Of a DNA stretch of 64,000 nt, positions 1 to 13,560 are shown piece after piece (position 1 is the stretch's first letter; every line of letters begins with the position of its first letter). The notes under the pieces were generated by a model, which was not told the origin of the DNA, made no database searches, and saw only the letters and a program-made list of their open reading frames with translations. The stretch is from Simmondsia chinensis (taxonomy: Eukaryota > Streptophyta > Magnoliopsida > Caryophyllales > Simmondsiaceae): positions 5,462,001 to 5,526,000 of the forward strand of contig JAGTTD010000022.1 in the NCBI GenBank assembly GCA_018398585.1, read 5' to 3'. Made by a program: the position numbers and the translations under genes.

Positions 1-3000
1 CAAGGGACTTAGACAAGTAAGGCCTTTCACTTTATGCGAAAGCCAACCGCCTGCGGGTCCCTCACGGTAGGTGAAGGATGACCGCCCACACCCTCCTTGC
101 CCTTTGTTTTATCTTGGGCAAGATGGACTGAGCCCCCATTGTTCAACGGTCGTAGATAACCAAGGCCTTTTACTTTAGGGGAAAGCCAACCACCTGCGGG
201 CCCTTCACGGTAGGTGACGGATGGCCGGCCATCCCCTCCTTGCCCTTTGTTTCATCTTGGGCAAGAAGGACTAAGCCCCCATAGTTCAAGGGACTTAGAC
301 AACCAAGGCCTTTCACTTTAGGTGAAAGCCAACCGCCTGCGGGTCCTTCAAGGTAGGTGAAGGATGACCGCCCATCCCCTCCTTGCCCTTTGTTTCATCT
401 TGGGCAAGAAGGACCAAGCCCCCATTGTTCAAGGGGCTTAGGCAAAAGGCCTTTCGCTTTAAGCGAAAGCCAACCGCCTGCGGGTCCTTCACGGTAGGTG
501 AAGGATGACCACCCATCCCCTCCTTGCCCTTTGTTTCATCTTGGGCAAGAAGGACTAAGCCCCCATTGCTCAAGGGACTTAGACAACCAAGGCCTTTCAC
601 GTTAGGTGAAGGCCAACCGCCCGCGGGTCCTTCACGGTATGTGAAGGATGACCGCCCATCCCCTCCTTGCCCTTTGTTTAATCTTAAGCAAGAAGGACAA
701 AGCCCCCATTGTTCAATGGACTTAAGACAACCAAGGCCTTTCACTTTAGGAGAAAGCCAACATCCTGCGGGTCCTTCACTGTAGGTGAAGGATGACCGCC
801 CATCTCCTCCTTGCCCATTGTTTCATCTTGGGCAAGAAAGACTAAGCCCCCATTTTTCAAGGGGCTTGGACAACCAAGGCCTTTCACTTTAGGTGAAAGC
901 CAACCGCCAGCGGGTCCTTCACGGTAGGTGAAGGATGACCGCCCATCCCCTCCTTGCCATTTGTTTCATCTTGGGCAAGAAGGACTAAGCCCCCGTTGTT
1001 CAAGCAGCTTGGATAACCAAGGCCTTTCACTTTAGGCGAAAGCCAACCTCCTGCGAATCCTTCAGGGTAAGTGAAGGATGACCGCCCATCCCCTCCTTGC
1101 CCTTTGTTTAATCTAAGGTAAGAAGGACTAAGCCCCCATTATTCAAGGGACTTAGAAAACCAAGGCCTTTCACTTTAGCTGAAAGCCAACCTCCTGCGGG
1201 TCCTTCAAGGTAGGTGAAGGATGACCGCCCATCCCCTCCTTGCCCTTTGTTTCATCTTGGGCAAGAAGGACCAAGCCCTCATTGTTCAAGGGGCTTAGAC
1301 AAAAGGCCTTTCGCTTTAAGCTAAAGCCAACCGTCGGCGGGTCCTTCACGGTAGGTGAAGGATGACCGCCCATCCCCTCCTTGCCCTTTGTTTCATCTTG
1401 GGCAAGAAGGACTAAGCCCCCATTGCTCAAGGGACTTAGACAACCAAGGCCTTTCACTTTAGGTGAAGGCCAACCGCATGCGGGTCCTTCACTGTATGTG
1501 AAGGATGACCGCCCATCCCCTCCTTTCCCTTTGTTTTATCTTAAGCAAGAAGGACTAAGCCCCCATTGTTCAATGGACTTAAGACAACCAAGGCCTTTCA
1601 CTTTAGGAGAAAGCCAACATCCTGCGGGTCCTTCACTGTTGGTGAAGGATGACGGCCCATCCCCTCCTTGCCCATTGTTTCATCTTGGGCAAGGAGGACT
1701 AAGCCCCCATTGTTCAAGGGACTTAGACAACCAAGGCCTTTCACTTTAGGTGAAAGCCAACCGGCATTCACGGTAGGTGAAGGATGACCGCCCATCCCCT
1801 CCTTGCCCTTTTTTTCATCTTGGGCCAGAAGGACTAAGCCCCCATTGTTCAAGGGGCTTAGACAACCAAGGCCTTTCGCTTTAGGTGAAAGCCAACCGCT
1901 TGCGGGTCCTTCACGGTAGGGGAAGGATGACCGCCCGTCCCATCCTTGCGCTTTGTTTGATCTTGGGCAAGAAGGACTAAGCCCCCATTGTTCAAGGGAC
2001 TTAGACAAGCCAGGCCTTTCACTATATGCGAAAGCCAACCACCAGCGGGTCCTTCACGGTAGGTGAAGAATGACCGCCCGTACCCTCCTTGCCCTATGTT
2101 TTATCTTGGGCAAGATGGACTGAGCCCCCATTGTTCAAGCGTCTTAGACAACCAAGGCCTTTTACTTTAGATGAAAGTCAACCACCTGCGGGCCCTTCAC
2201 GGCAGGTGAGGGATGGCCGCCGATCCCCTCCTTGCCCTTTGTTTCATCTTGGGCAAGAAGGACTAAGCCCCCATTGTTCAAGGGACTTAGACAACCAAGG
2301 CCGTTCACTTTACGTGAAAGCCAACCGCCTGCGGGTCCTTCAAGGTAGGTGAAGGATGACCGCCCATCCCCTCCTTGCCCTTTGTTTCATCTTGGGCAAG
2401 AAGGACCAAGCCCCCATTGTTCAAGGGGCTTAGGCAAAAGGCCTTTCGCTTCAAGCGAAAGCCAGCCGCCTGCGGGTCCTTCACGGTAGGTGAAGGATGA
2501 CCGCCCATCCCCTCCTTGCCCTTTGTTTCATCTTGGGAAAGAAGGACTAAGCCCCCATTGCTCAAGGGACTTAGACAACTAAGGCCTTTCACTTTAGGTG
2601 AATTCCAACCGCCTACGGGTCCTTCACGGTATGTGAAGGATGACCGCCCATCCCCTCCTTGCCTTTTGTTTAATCTTAAGCAAGAAGGACAAAGCCCCCA
2701 TTGTTCAATGGACTTAAGACAACCAAGGCCTTTCACTTTAGGAGAAAGCCAACATCCTGCGGGTCCTTCACTGTAGGTGAAGGATGACCGCCCATCCCCT
2801 CCTTGCCCATTGTTTCATCTTGGACAAGAAGGGCTAAGCCCCCATTGTTCCAGGGACTTAGAAAACCAAGGCCTTTCACTTTAGGTGAAAGCCAACCGCC
2901 AGCAGGTCCATCACGGTAGGTGAAGGATGACCGCCCATCCCCTCCTTGCCCTTTGTTTCATCTTGGGCCAGAAGGACTAAGCCCCCATTGTTCAAAGGGC

Positions 3001-6000
3001 TTAGACAACCAAGGCCTTTCGCTTTAGGCGAAAGCCAACCGCCTGCGGGTCCTTCACGGTAGGGGAAGGATGACCGCCCGTCCCATCCTTGCGCTTTGTT
3101 TGATCTTGGGCAAGAAGGACTAAGCCCCCATTGTTCAAGGGACTTAGACAAGCAAGGCCTTTCACTTTATGCGAAAGCCAACCGCCTGCGAGTCCTTCAC
3201 GGTAGGTGAAGGATGACCGCCCATACCATCCTTGCCCTTTTTTTTATCTTCGGCAAGATGGACTGAGCCCCCATTGTTCAAGGGGCTTAGACAACCAAGG
3301 CCTTTTACTTTAGGTGAAAGCCAACCACCTACGGGCCCTTCACGGTAGGTGAGGGATGGCCGCCCATGCCCTCCTTGCCCTTTGTTTCATATTGGGCAAG
3401 AAGGACTAAGCCCCCATAGTTCAAGGGACTTTGACAACCAAGGCCTTTCACTTTAGGAGAAAGCCAACCGCCTGCGGGTCCTTCATGGTATGGGAAGGAT
3501 GACCGCCCATCCCCTCCTTGCCCTTTGTTTTTACTTGGGCAAGAAGGACTAAACCCCCATTGTTCAATGGACTTAAGACAAACAAGGCCTTTCACTTTAG
3601 GTGAAAGCCAACATCCTGCAGGTCCTTCACGGAGATGACCGCCCATCCCCTCCTTGCACATTGTTTCATCTTGGGCAAGAAGGACTAGGCCCCCATTGTT
3701 CAAAGGACTTAGACAACCAAGGCCTTTCACTTTAGGTGAAAGCCAACCGCCTGCGGGTCCTTCACGGTAGGTGAAGGATGACCGCCCGTCCCCTCCTTGC
3801 CCTTTGTTTCATCTTGGGCAAGAAGGACTAAGCCCCCATTATCCAAGGGGCTTAGACGACCAAGGCCTTTCACTTTAGGTGAAAGCCAACCACCTGCGGG
3901 TCCTTCACGGTAGGTGAAGGATGACCGCCCATCCCCTCCTTGCCCTTTGTTTCATCTTGGGCAAGAAGGACTAAGCCCCCATTGTTCAAGGGACTTAGAC
4001 AGCCAGGGCCTTTCTCTTTAGGTGAAAGCCAACTGCCTGCGGGTCCTTCACGGTATGGGAAGGATGACCGCCCATCCCCTCCTTTCCCTTTGTTTTATCT
4101 TGGGCCAGAAGGACTAAGCCCCCATTGTTCAAGGGGCTTAGACAACCAAGGCCTTTCGCTTTAGGCGAAAGCCAACCGCCTGCGGGTCCTTCACGGTAGG
4201 TGAAGGATGACCGTCCCATCCTTGCGCTTTGTTTGATCTTCGGCAAGAAGGACTAAGCCCCCATTGTTCAAGGGACTTAGCCAAGCAAGGCCTTTCACTT
4301 TATGCGAAAGCCAACCGCCTGCGGGTCCTTCACGGTAGGTGAAGGATGACCGCCCATACCCTCCTAGCCCTTTGTTTTATCTTCGGCAAGAAGGACCAAG
4401 CCCCCATTGTTCAAGGGGCTTAGACAACCAAGGCCTTTCGCTTTAAGCGAAAGCCAACCGCCTGCGGGTCCTCCAAGGTAGGGGATGGATGACCGCCCAT
4501 CCCCTCCTTGCCCTTTGTTTCATCTTGGGCAAGAAGGACTAAGTCCCCATTGTTCAAGGGACTTCGACAGCCAAGGCCCTTCTCTTTAGGTGAAAGCCAA
4601 CCGCCTGCGGGTCCTTCACGGTATGGGAAGGATGACCGCCCATCCCCTCCTTGCCCTTTGTTTTATCTTGGGCAAGAAGGACTAAGCCCCCATTGTTCAA
4701 TGGGCTTAAGACAACCAAGGCCTTTCACTTTAGGTAAAAGCCAACATCCTGCGGGTCCTTCACGGTAGGTGAAGGATGACTGCCCATCCCCTCCTTCCCA
4801 ATGTTTCATCTTGGGCAAGAAGGACTAGGCCCCCATTGTTCAATGGACGGAGACAACCAAGGCCTTTCATTTAGGTGAAAGCCAACCGCCAGTGGGTCCT
4901 TCACGGTGGGTGAAGGATGACCGCCCATCCCCTCCATGCCCTTTATTTCATCTTGGGCCAGAAGGACTAAGCCCACGTTGTTCAAGGGGCTTACATAACT
5001 AAGGCCTTTCGCTTTAAGCGAAAGCCAACTGCCTGCGGGTCCTTCACGGTAGGTGAAGGATTACCGCCCATCCCCTCCTTGCCCTTTGTTTCATCTTGGG
5101 CAAGAAGGACTAAGCCCCCATATTTCAAGGGGCTTAGACAACGAAGGCCTTTCGCTTTTGGCGAAAGCCAACTGCCTGCAGGTCCTTCACGGTAGGTGAA
5201 GGATGACCGCCCATCCCCTCCTCGCCCTTTGTTTCATCTTGGGCAAGAAGGACTAAGCCCCCATAGTTCAAGAGACTTAGACAACCAAGGCCTATCACTT
5301 TAGGAGAAAGCCAACCGCCTGCGTGTCCTTCGCGGTAGGTGATGGATAACCGCCCATCCCCGCCTTGCCATTTGTTTCATCTTGGGCAAGAAGGACTAAG
5401 CCCCCATTGTTGAAGGGGCTTCGACAACCAGGGCCTTTCTCTTAAGGCGAAATCCAACCGCTTACGGGTCCTTCACGGTAGGTGAAGGATGACCGCCAGT
5501 CCCAGTCTTGCGCTTGGTTTCAACTTGGACAAGAAGGACTAAGCCCCCATTGTTCAAGGGACTTAGACAACCGAGGCCTTTCACTTTAGGCGAAAGCCAA
5601 CCGTCTACAGGTCCTTCACGGTAGGGGAAGCATGACCGCCCATCCCTTCCTTGCCCTTTGTTTTTTCTGGGGCAAGAAGGACTAAGCCCCCATTGTTCAA
5701 GGGGCTTAGACAACCATGGCCTTTCACTTTAAACAAAAGCCAACCGCCTGCGGGTCCTTCACGGTAGGTGAAGAATGACCGCCCATCCCCTCCTTGCCCT
5801 TTGTTTTATCTTGGGCAAGAAGGTCTAAGCCCCCATTGTCAAGGGGCGAAGACAACCAAGGCCTTTCTCTTTACGTAAAAGCCAACCGCCTGCGTGTCCT
5901 TCACTGTAGGTGAGGGATTACCGCCCATCCCATCCTTGCCCTTTGTTTCATCTTGGGCAAGAAGGAGCAAGCCCCCATTGTTCAAAAGGCTTAGACAACC

Positions 6001-9000
6001 AAGGCATTTCGCTTTAGGAGAAAGCCAACTGCCTGCGGGTCCTTCAGGCAGGTGAAAGATGACCGCCCATCCCGTCCTTGCCCTTTGTTTCATCTTGGGC
6101 AAGAAGGACTAAGCCCCCATTGTTCAAGGGACTTAGACAACCAAGGCTTTTCGCTTTAGGCGAAAGCCAACCGCCAGCGGGTCCTTCACGGTAGGTGAAG
6201 GATGACCGCCCATCCCCTCCTTGCCCTTTGTTTCATCTTGGGCAAGAAGGACTAAGCCCCCATTGTTCAAGGGACTTAGACAACCAAGGCCTTTCACTTT
6301 AGGTGAAAGCAAACCGCCTGCGAGTTCTTCCCGGTAGGTGAAGGATGACCGCCCATCCCCGCCTTGCCCTTTGTTTCATCTTGGGCAAGAAGGACTAAGC
6401 CCCCATTGCTCAAGGGGCTTAGACATCCAAGGCCTTTTGCTTTTGGTGAAAGCCAACCGCCTGCGGTCCTTCACGGTAGGGGAAGGATGACCGCCCGTCC
6501 CATCCTTGCCCTTTGTTTGATCTTGGGTAGGAAGGACTAAGCCCCCATTATCCAAGGGACTTAGACAACCAAGGCCTTTCACTTTAGGAGAAGGCCAACC
6601 GCCTGCGGGTCCTTCATGGTATGGGAAGGATGACCGCCCATCCCCTCCTTGCCCTTTGTTTTAACATGGGCAAGAAGGACTAAGCCCCCATTGTTCAATG
6701 GACTTAAGACAACCAAGGCCTTTCACTTTAGGTGAAGGCCAACATCCTGCAGGTCCTTCACGGAGATGACCGCCCATCCCCTCCTTGCACATTGTTTCAT
6801 CTTGGGAAAGAAGGACTAGGCCCCCATTGTTCAAAGGACTTAGACAACCAAGGCCTTTCACTTTAGGTGAAAGCCAACCGCCTGCGGGTCCTTCACGGTA
6901 GGTGAAGGATGACCGCCCGTCCCCTCCTTGCCCTTTGTTTCATCTTGGGCAAGAAGGACTAAGCCCCCATTATCCAAGGGACTTAGCCAACCAAGGCCTT
7001 TCACTTTAGGTGAAAGCCAACCGCCTGCGGGTCCTTCACGGTAGGTGAAGGATGACCGCCCATCCCCTCCTTGCCCTTTGTTTCATCTTGGGCAAGAAGG
7101 ACTAAGCCCCCATTGTTCAAGGGACTTAGACAGCCAAGGCCTTTCTCTTTAGGTGAAAGCCAACCGCCTGCGGGTCCTTCACAGTATGGGAAGGATGACC
7201 GCCCATCCCCTCCTTGCCCTTTGTTTTATCTTGGGCCAGAAGGACTAAGCCCCCATTGTTCAAGGGGCTTAGACAACCAAGGCCTTTCGCTTCAGGCGAA
7301 AGACAACCGCCTGCGGGTCCTTCATGGTAGGGGAAGGATGACCGCCCGTCCCATCCTTGCCCTTTGTTTGATCTTGGGCAAGAAGGACTAAGCCCCCATT
7401 ATCCAAGGGACTTAGACAACCAAGGCCTTTTACTTTAGGTGAATGCCAACCGCCTGCGGGTCCTTCACGGTAGGTGAAGGATGACCGCCCGTCCCCTCCT
7501 TGCCCTTTCTTTCATCTTGGGCAAGAAGGACTAAGCCCCCATTATCCAAGGGACATAGACAACCAAGGCCTTTTACTTTAGGTGAAAGCCAACCGCCTGC
7601 GGGTCCTTCACGGTAGGTGAAGGATGACCGCCCATTCCCTCCTTGCCCTTTGTTTCATTTTGGGCAAGAAGGACCAAGCGCCCATTGTTCAAGGGGCTTA
7701 GACAACCAAGGCCTTTCGCTTTAAGCGAAAGCCAACCGCCTGCGGGTCGTTCAAGGTACGTGATGGATGACCGCCCATCCCCTCCTCGCCCTTTGTTTCA
7801 TCTTGGGCAAGAAGGACTAAGTCTCCATTGTTCAAGGGACTTCGACCGCCAAGGCCATTCTCTTTAGGTGAAAGCCAACCGCCAGCGGGTCCTTCACGGT
7901 ATGGGAAGCATGACCGCCCATCCCCTCCTTGCCCTTTGTTTTATCTTGGGCAAGAAGGACTAAGCCCCCATTGTTCAATGGGCTTAAGACAACCAAGGCC
8001 TTTCACTTTAGGTGAAAGCCAACATCCTGCGGGTCCTTCACGGTAGGTGAAGGATGACTGCTCATCCCCTCCTTGCCCAATGTTTAATCTTGGGCAAGAA
8101 GGACTAGGCCCCCATTGTTCCAGGGACGGAGACAACCAAGGCCATTCACTTTAGGTGAAAGCCAACCGCCAGTGGGTCCTTCACGGTAGGTGAAGGATGA
8201 CCGCCCATCCCCTCCATGCCCTTTGTTTCATCTTGGGCCAGAAGGACTAAGCCCACATTGTTCAAGGGGCTTACATAACCAAGGCCTTTCGCTTTAAGCG
8301 AAAGCCAACTGCCTGCGGGTCCTTCACGGTAGGTGAAGGATTACCGCCCATCCCCTCCTTGCCCTTTGTTTCATCTTGGGCAAGAAGGACTAAGCCCCCA
8401 TTGTTCAAGGGGCTTAGACAACGAAGGCCTTTCGCTTTTGGCGAAAGCCAACCGCCTGCGGGTTCTTCACGGTAGGTGAAGGATGACCGCCCATCCCCCC
8501 CTTGCCCTTGGTTTCATTTTGGGCAAGAAGGACTAAACCCCCATTGTTCAAGGGACATAGACAACCAAGGCCTTTCTCTTTAGGTGAAAGCCAACCGCCT
8601 GCGTGTCCTTCACGGTAGGTGATGGATAACCGCCCCTCCCTTCCTTGCCCTTTGTTTTTTCTGGGGCAAGAAGGACTAAGCCCCCATTGTTCAAGGGGCT
8701 TAGACAACCATGGCCTTTCAGTTTAGACGATAGCCAACCGCCTGCGGGTCCTTCACGGTAGGTGAAGGATGACCGCCCATCCCCTCCTTGCCCTTTGTTT
8801 TATCTTGGGCAAGAAGGACTAAGCCCCCATTGTTCAAGGGGCGAAGACAACCAAGGCCTTTCTCTTTAGGTAAAAGCCAACCGCCTGCGTGTCCTTCACT
8901 GTAGGTGAAGGATGACCGCCCATCCCCTCCTTGCCCTTTGTTTCATCTTGGGCAAGAAGGACCAAGCCCCCATTGTCCAAAGTGCTTAGACAACCAAGGC

Positions 9001-12000
9001 ATTTCGCTTTAGGAGAAAGCCAACCGCCTGCGGGTCCTTCACGGTAGGTGAAGGACGACCGCCCATCCCGTCCTTGCCCTTTGTTTCATCTTGGGCAAGA
9101 AGGACTAAGCCCCCATTGTTCAAGGGACTTAGACAAACAAGGCTTTTCGCTTTATGCGAAAGCCAACTGCCAGCGGGTCCTTCACAGTAGGTGAAGGATG
9201 ACCGCCCATCCCCTCCTTGCCCTTTGTTTCATCTTAGGCAAGAAGGACTAAGCCCCCATTGTTCAAGGGACTTAGACAACCAAGGCCTTTCACTTTAGGT
9301 GAAAGCCAACCGCCTGCGAGTTCTTCACGGTAGGTGAAGGATGACCGCCCATCCCCGCCTTGCCCTTTGTTTCATCTTGGGCCAGAAGGACCAAGCCCTC
9401 ATTGTTCAAGGGGCTTAGACAAAAGGCCTTTCACTTTAAGCTAAAGCCAACCGCCGGCGGGTCCTTCACGGTAGGTGAAGGATGACCGCCCATCCCCTCC
9501 TTGCCCTTTGTTTCATTTTGGGCAAGAAGGACCAAGCCCCCATTGTTCAAGGGGCTTAGACAACCAAGGCCTTTCGCTTTAGGAGAAAGCCAACCGCCTG
9601 CAGGTCCTTCACGGTGGGTGAAGGATGACCGCCCATCCCCTCCTTGCCCTTTGTTTCATCTTGGGCAAGAAGGACTAAGCCCCCATTGTTCAAGGGACTT
9701 ATACAACCAAGGCCTTTCACTTTAGGTGAAAGCCAACCGCCTGCGAGTTCTTCACGGTAGGTGAAGGATGACCGCCCATCCCCGCCTTGCCCTTTGTTTC
9801 ATCTTGGGCAAAAAGGACTAAGCCCCCATTGTTCACGGGGCTTAGACATCCAAGGCCTTTCGCTTTAGGTGAAAGCCAACCGCCTGCGGATCCTTCACGG
9901 TAGGTTAAGGATGACCGCCTATCCCCTCCTTGCCCTTTGTTTCATCTTGGGCATGAAGGACTAAGCCCCCATTGTTCAAGGAGCTTAGACATTCAAGGCC
10001 TTTCACTTTAGGCGAAAGCCAACCGCTTGCGGGTCCTTCACGGTAGGTGAAGGAGGACCGCCCGTCCCCTCCTTGCCCTTTGTTTCATCTTTGGCAGGAA
10101 GGACTAAGCCCCCATTATCCAAGGGACTTAGACAACCAAGGCCTTTCACTTTAGGTGAAAGCCAACCGCCTGCGGGCCCTTCACAGTAGGTGAAGGATGA
10201 CCGCCCATCCCCTCCTTGCCCTTTGTTGCATCTTGGACAAGAAGGACCAAGCCCCCATTGTTCAAGGGGCTTAGATAACCAAGGCCTTTCGCTTAAAGCG
10301 AAAGCCAATCGCCTGCGGGTCCATCATGGTAGGTGAAGGATGACCGCCCATCCCCTCCTTGCCATTTGTTTCATCTTGGGGAAGAAGGACTATGCCCCCC
10401 ATGTTCAAGGGACTTAGACAACCAAGGCCTTTCTCTTTAGGTGAAAGCCAACAGCCTGTGGGTCCTTCACGGTATGTGAAGGATGACCTCCCATCCCCTC
10501 CTTGCCCTTTGTTTTATCTTGTGCAAGAAGGACTAAGCCCCCATTGTTGAATGGACGTAAGACAACCAAGGCCTTTCACTTTAGGTGAAAGCCAACATCC
10601 TGCGGGTCCTTCACGGTAGGTGAAGGATGACCGCCCATCCCCTCCTTGCCCATTGTTTTATCTTGGGCAAGAAGGACTAGGCCCCCATTGTTCAAGGGAC
10701 TTAGACAACCAAGGCCTTTCACTTTAGGTGAAAGCCAACCGCCAGCGGGTCCTTCACGGTAAGTGAAGGATGACCGCCCATCCCCTCCTTGCCCTTTGTT
10801 TCATCTTGGTCCAGAAGGACTAAGCCCACATTGTTCAAGGGGCTTAGATAACCAAGGCCATTCGCTTTAAGCGAAAGCCAACCGCCTGCGGGTCCTTCAC
10901 GGTAGGCGAAGGATGACCGCCCGTCTCCTCTTTGCGCTTTGTTTCATCTTGGGCAAGAAAGTCTAAGCCCCCATTGTTCAAGGGACTTAGGGAAGCAAGG
11001 CCTTCCACTTTATGCGAAAGCCTACCGCCCAAGGGTCCTTCACGGTATGTGAAGGATGACCGCCCATCCCCTCCTTGCCCTTTGTTTTATCATAGGCAAG
11101 ATGGATTGAGCCCCCGTTGTTCAAGGGTCTTAGACAACCAAGGCCTTTTTCTTTAGGTGAAAGCCAACCACCTGCGGGCCCTTCACGGTAGGTGAGGGAT
11201 GACCGCCGATCCCCTCCTTTCCCTTTATTTCCTCTTGGGCAAGAAGGACTTAGCCCCCATTGCTCATGAGATTTAGACAACCAAGGACTTTCACTTTAGG
11301 TGAAAGCACACCGCCTGCGGTTCCTTCACGGTAGGTGAAGGATGACCGCCCATCCCCTCCTTGCCCTTTGCTTCATCTTGGGCAAGAAGGACTAAGCCCC
11401 CATTGCTCAAGAGACTTAGACAACCAAGGCCTTTCACTTTAGGCGAAAGCCAACCACCTGCGGGTCCTTTACGGTAGGTGAAGAATGACCGCCCATCCCC
11501 TCCTTTCCCTTTGTTTCATCTTGGGCAAGAAGGACTAAGCCCCCATTGTTCAAGGGGCTCAGACAAACATGGCCTTTCGCTTTTGGAGAAAGCCAATCGC
11601 CTGCGGGTCCGTCACGGTATGTGAAGGATGACCGCCCATCCCCTCCTTGCTCTTTGTTTCATCTTGGGCAAGAAGGAATAAGCCCCCATTGTTCAAGGAA
11701 CTTAGACTACCAAGGCCTTTCACTTTAGGTGAAAGCCAACTGCCTGCGTGTCCTGCACGGTAGGTGATGGATGACCGCCCATCCCCTCCTTGCCCTTTGT
11801 TTCATCTTGGGTAAGAAGGACTAAGCCCACATTGTTCAAGGGGCTTAGACAACCAGGGTCTTCCGCTTAAGGCGAAAGGCAACCGCCTGCGAGTCCTTCA
11901 CGGTTGGTGAAGGGTGACCGCCAGTCCCCGCTTTGCGCTTTGTTTCATCTTAGGCAAGAAGGACTAAGGCCCCATTGTTCAAGGGACTTAGACAACCAAG

Positions 12001-13560
12001 GCCTTTCACTTAAGGAGAAAGCCAACCACCTGCGGGTCCTTCACGGTAGGTGAAGAATGACCACCCATCCCCTCCTTTCCCTTTGTTTTATCTGGGGCAA
12101 GAAGGACTAAGCCCCCATTGTTCAAGGGGCTTAGACAACCAACGCCTTTCACTTTAGACGAAATCCAACCGCCTACCTGTCTTTCGCGGTAGGTGAAGGA
12201 TGACCGCCCATCCCCTCCTTGCCCTTTGTTTTATCTTGGGCAAGAAGGACTAAGCCCCCATTGTTCAAGGGGCGAAGACTACCAAGACCTTTAACTTTAG
12301 GTGAAATCCAACCGCCTGCGGGTCCTTCACTGTAAGTGTAGGATGACCGCCCATCCCCTCCTTGCCCTTTGTTTCATCTTGGGCAAGAAGGACCAAGCCC
12401 CCATTGTTCAAGGGGCTTAGACAACCAAGGCCTTTCGCTTTAGGAGAAAGCCAACCGCCTGCAGGTCCTTCACGGTGGGTGAAGGATGACCGCCCATCCC
12501 CTCCTTGCCCTTTGTTTCATCTTGGGCAAGAAGGACTAAGCCCCTATTGTTCAAAGGACTTAGACAACAAAGGCTTTTCGCCTGAGGCGAAAGCCAACCG
12601 CCTGCGGGTCCTTCACGGTAGGTGAAGGATGATTGCCCACACCATCCTTGCCCTTTGTTTCATCTTGGGCAAGAAGGACTAAGCCCCCATTGTTCAAGAG
12701 ACTTAGACAACCAAGGCCTTTCACTTTAGGTGAAAGCCAACGGCCTGTGGGTCCTTCACGGTAGGTGAAGGATGACCGCCCATCCCCTCCTTGCCCTTTG
12801 TTTCATCTCGGGCAAAAAGAACTAAGCCCCCATTGTTCAAGGGGCTTAGACATCCAAGGCCTTTCGCTTTTGGCGAAAGCCAACCGCCTGCGGGTCCTTC
12901 ACGGTACGCCCATCCCCTCCTTGCCCTTTTTTTCATCTTGGGCAAGAAGGACTTAGCCCCCATTGTTCAAGGGACTTAGACAACCATGGCCTTTCACTTT
13001 AGGTGAAAGCCAACCGCCTGCGGGTCCTTCACTGTTGGTGAAGGATGACCGCCCATCCCCTCCTTGCCCTTTGTTTCATCTTGGGCAAAAAGGACTAAGC
13101 CCCCGTTGTTCAAGGGGCTTAGACATCCAAGGCCTTTCGCTTTAGGCGAAAGCCAACCACTTGCAGGTCCTGCACGGTAGGTGAAGGATAACCGCCCTTC
13201 CCCTCCTTGCCCTTTGTTTCATCTTGGGCAAGAAGGACTAAGCCCCCATTGTTCAAGGGACTTAGACAACCAAGGCCTTTCACTTTAGGCGAAAGCCAAC
13301 CGCCTGCGGGTCCTTCATGGTAGGTGAAGGATGACCGTCCATCCCCTCCTTGCCCTTTGTTTCATCTTGGGCAAGAAGGACTAAGCCCCCATTGTTCAAG
13401 GGACTTAGACAACCAAGGCCTTTCTCTTTAGGTGAATGCCAACCGCCTGCGGGTCCTTCACGGTAGGTGAAGGATGACCGCCCATCCCCTCCTTGCCCTT
13501 TGTTTCATCTTAGGCAAGAAGGACTAAGCCCCCATTGTTCAAGGGACTTAGACAACCATG
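1..13560. repeat. ~143-bp satellite array in the 3' UTR of a Tat retrotransposon
   Basis: Tandem array of a 142-144 bp monomer, about 95 copies, continuing off the left edge. Spacing of the GGCCTTTC landmark is 143 bp (3721, 3864, 4007, 4150). Each monomer contains four inverted repeats; in the copy at 4114-4256 these are CTAAGCCCC/GGGGCTTAG, CTTTCGC/GCGAAAG, TCCTTCAC/GTGAAGGA and CTTGCCC/GGGCAAG (the last imperfect here, typical elsewhere). Two monomer types recur (GGGACTTAG with CTTTCAC/GTGAAAG, and GGGGCTTAG with CTTTCGC/GCGAAAG). Blocks of monomers are duplicated at higher order. The many open frames on both strands follow from a period close to 144 and few stops; they are not genes. The array stops abruptly at ~13560, next to the promoter of the antisense accessory gene. 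Tat-lineage elements are known to carry variable tandem repeats in the 3' UTR, so I infer it belongs to the - strand element to its right. Confidence 0.93.

Noticed and set aside
313..13145. Dozens of open frames of 60-146 codons on both strands in the first 13 kb (repeats of motifs such as GLGCLSPLNNGGLVLLAQDE and PFVSSWARRTKPP)
   Set aside because: They are translations of the ~143-bp tandem repeat. Frames shift between monomers, both strands are equally open and there are no start or regulatory signals.
1..13560. CRISPR array
   Set aside because: Direct repeats are the whole monomer with no unique spacers, and the genome is eukaryotic.
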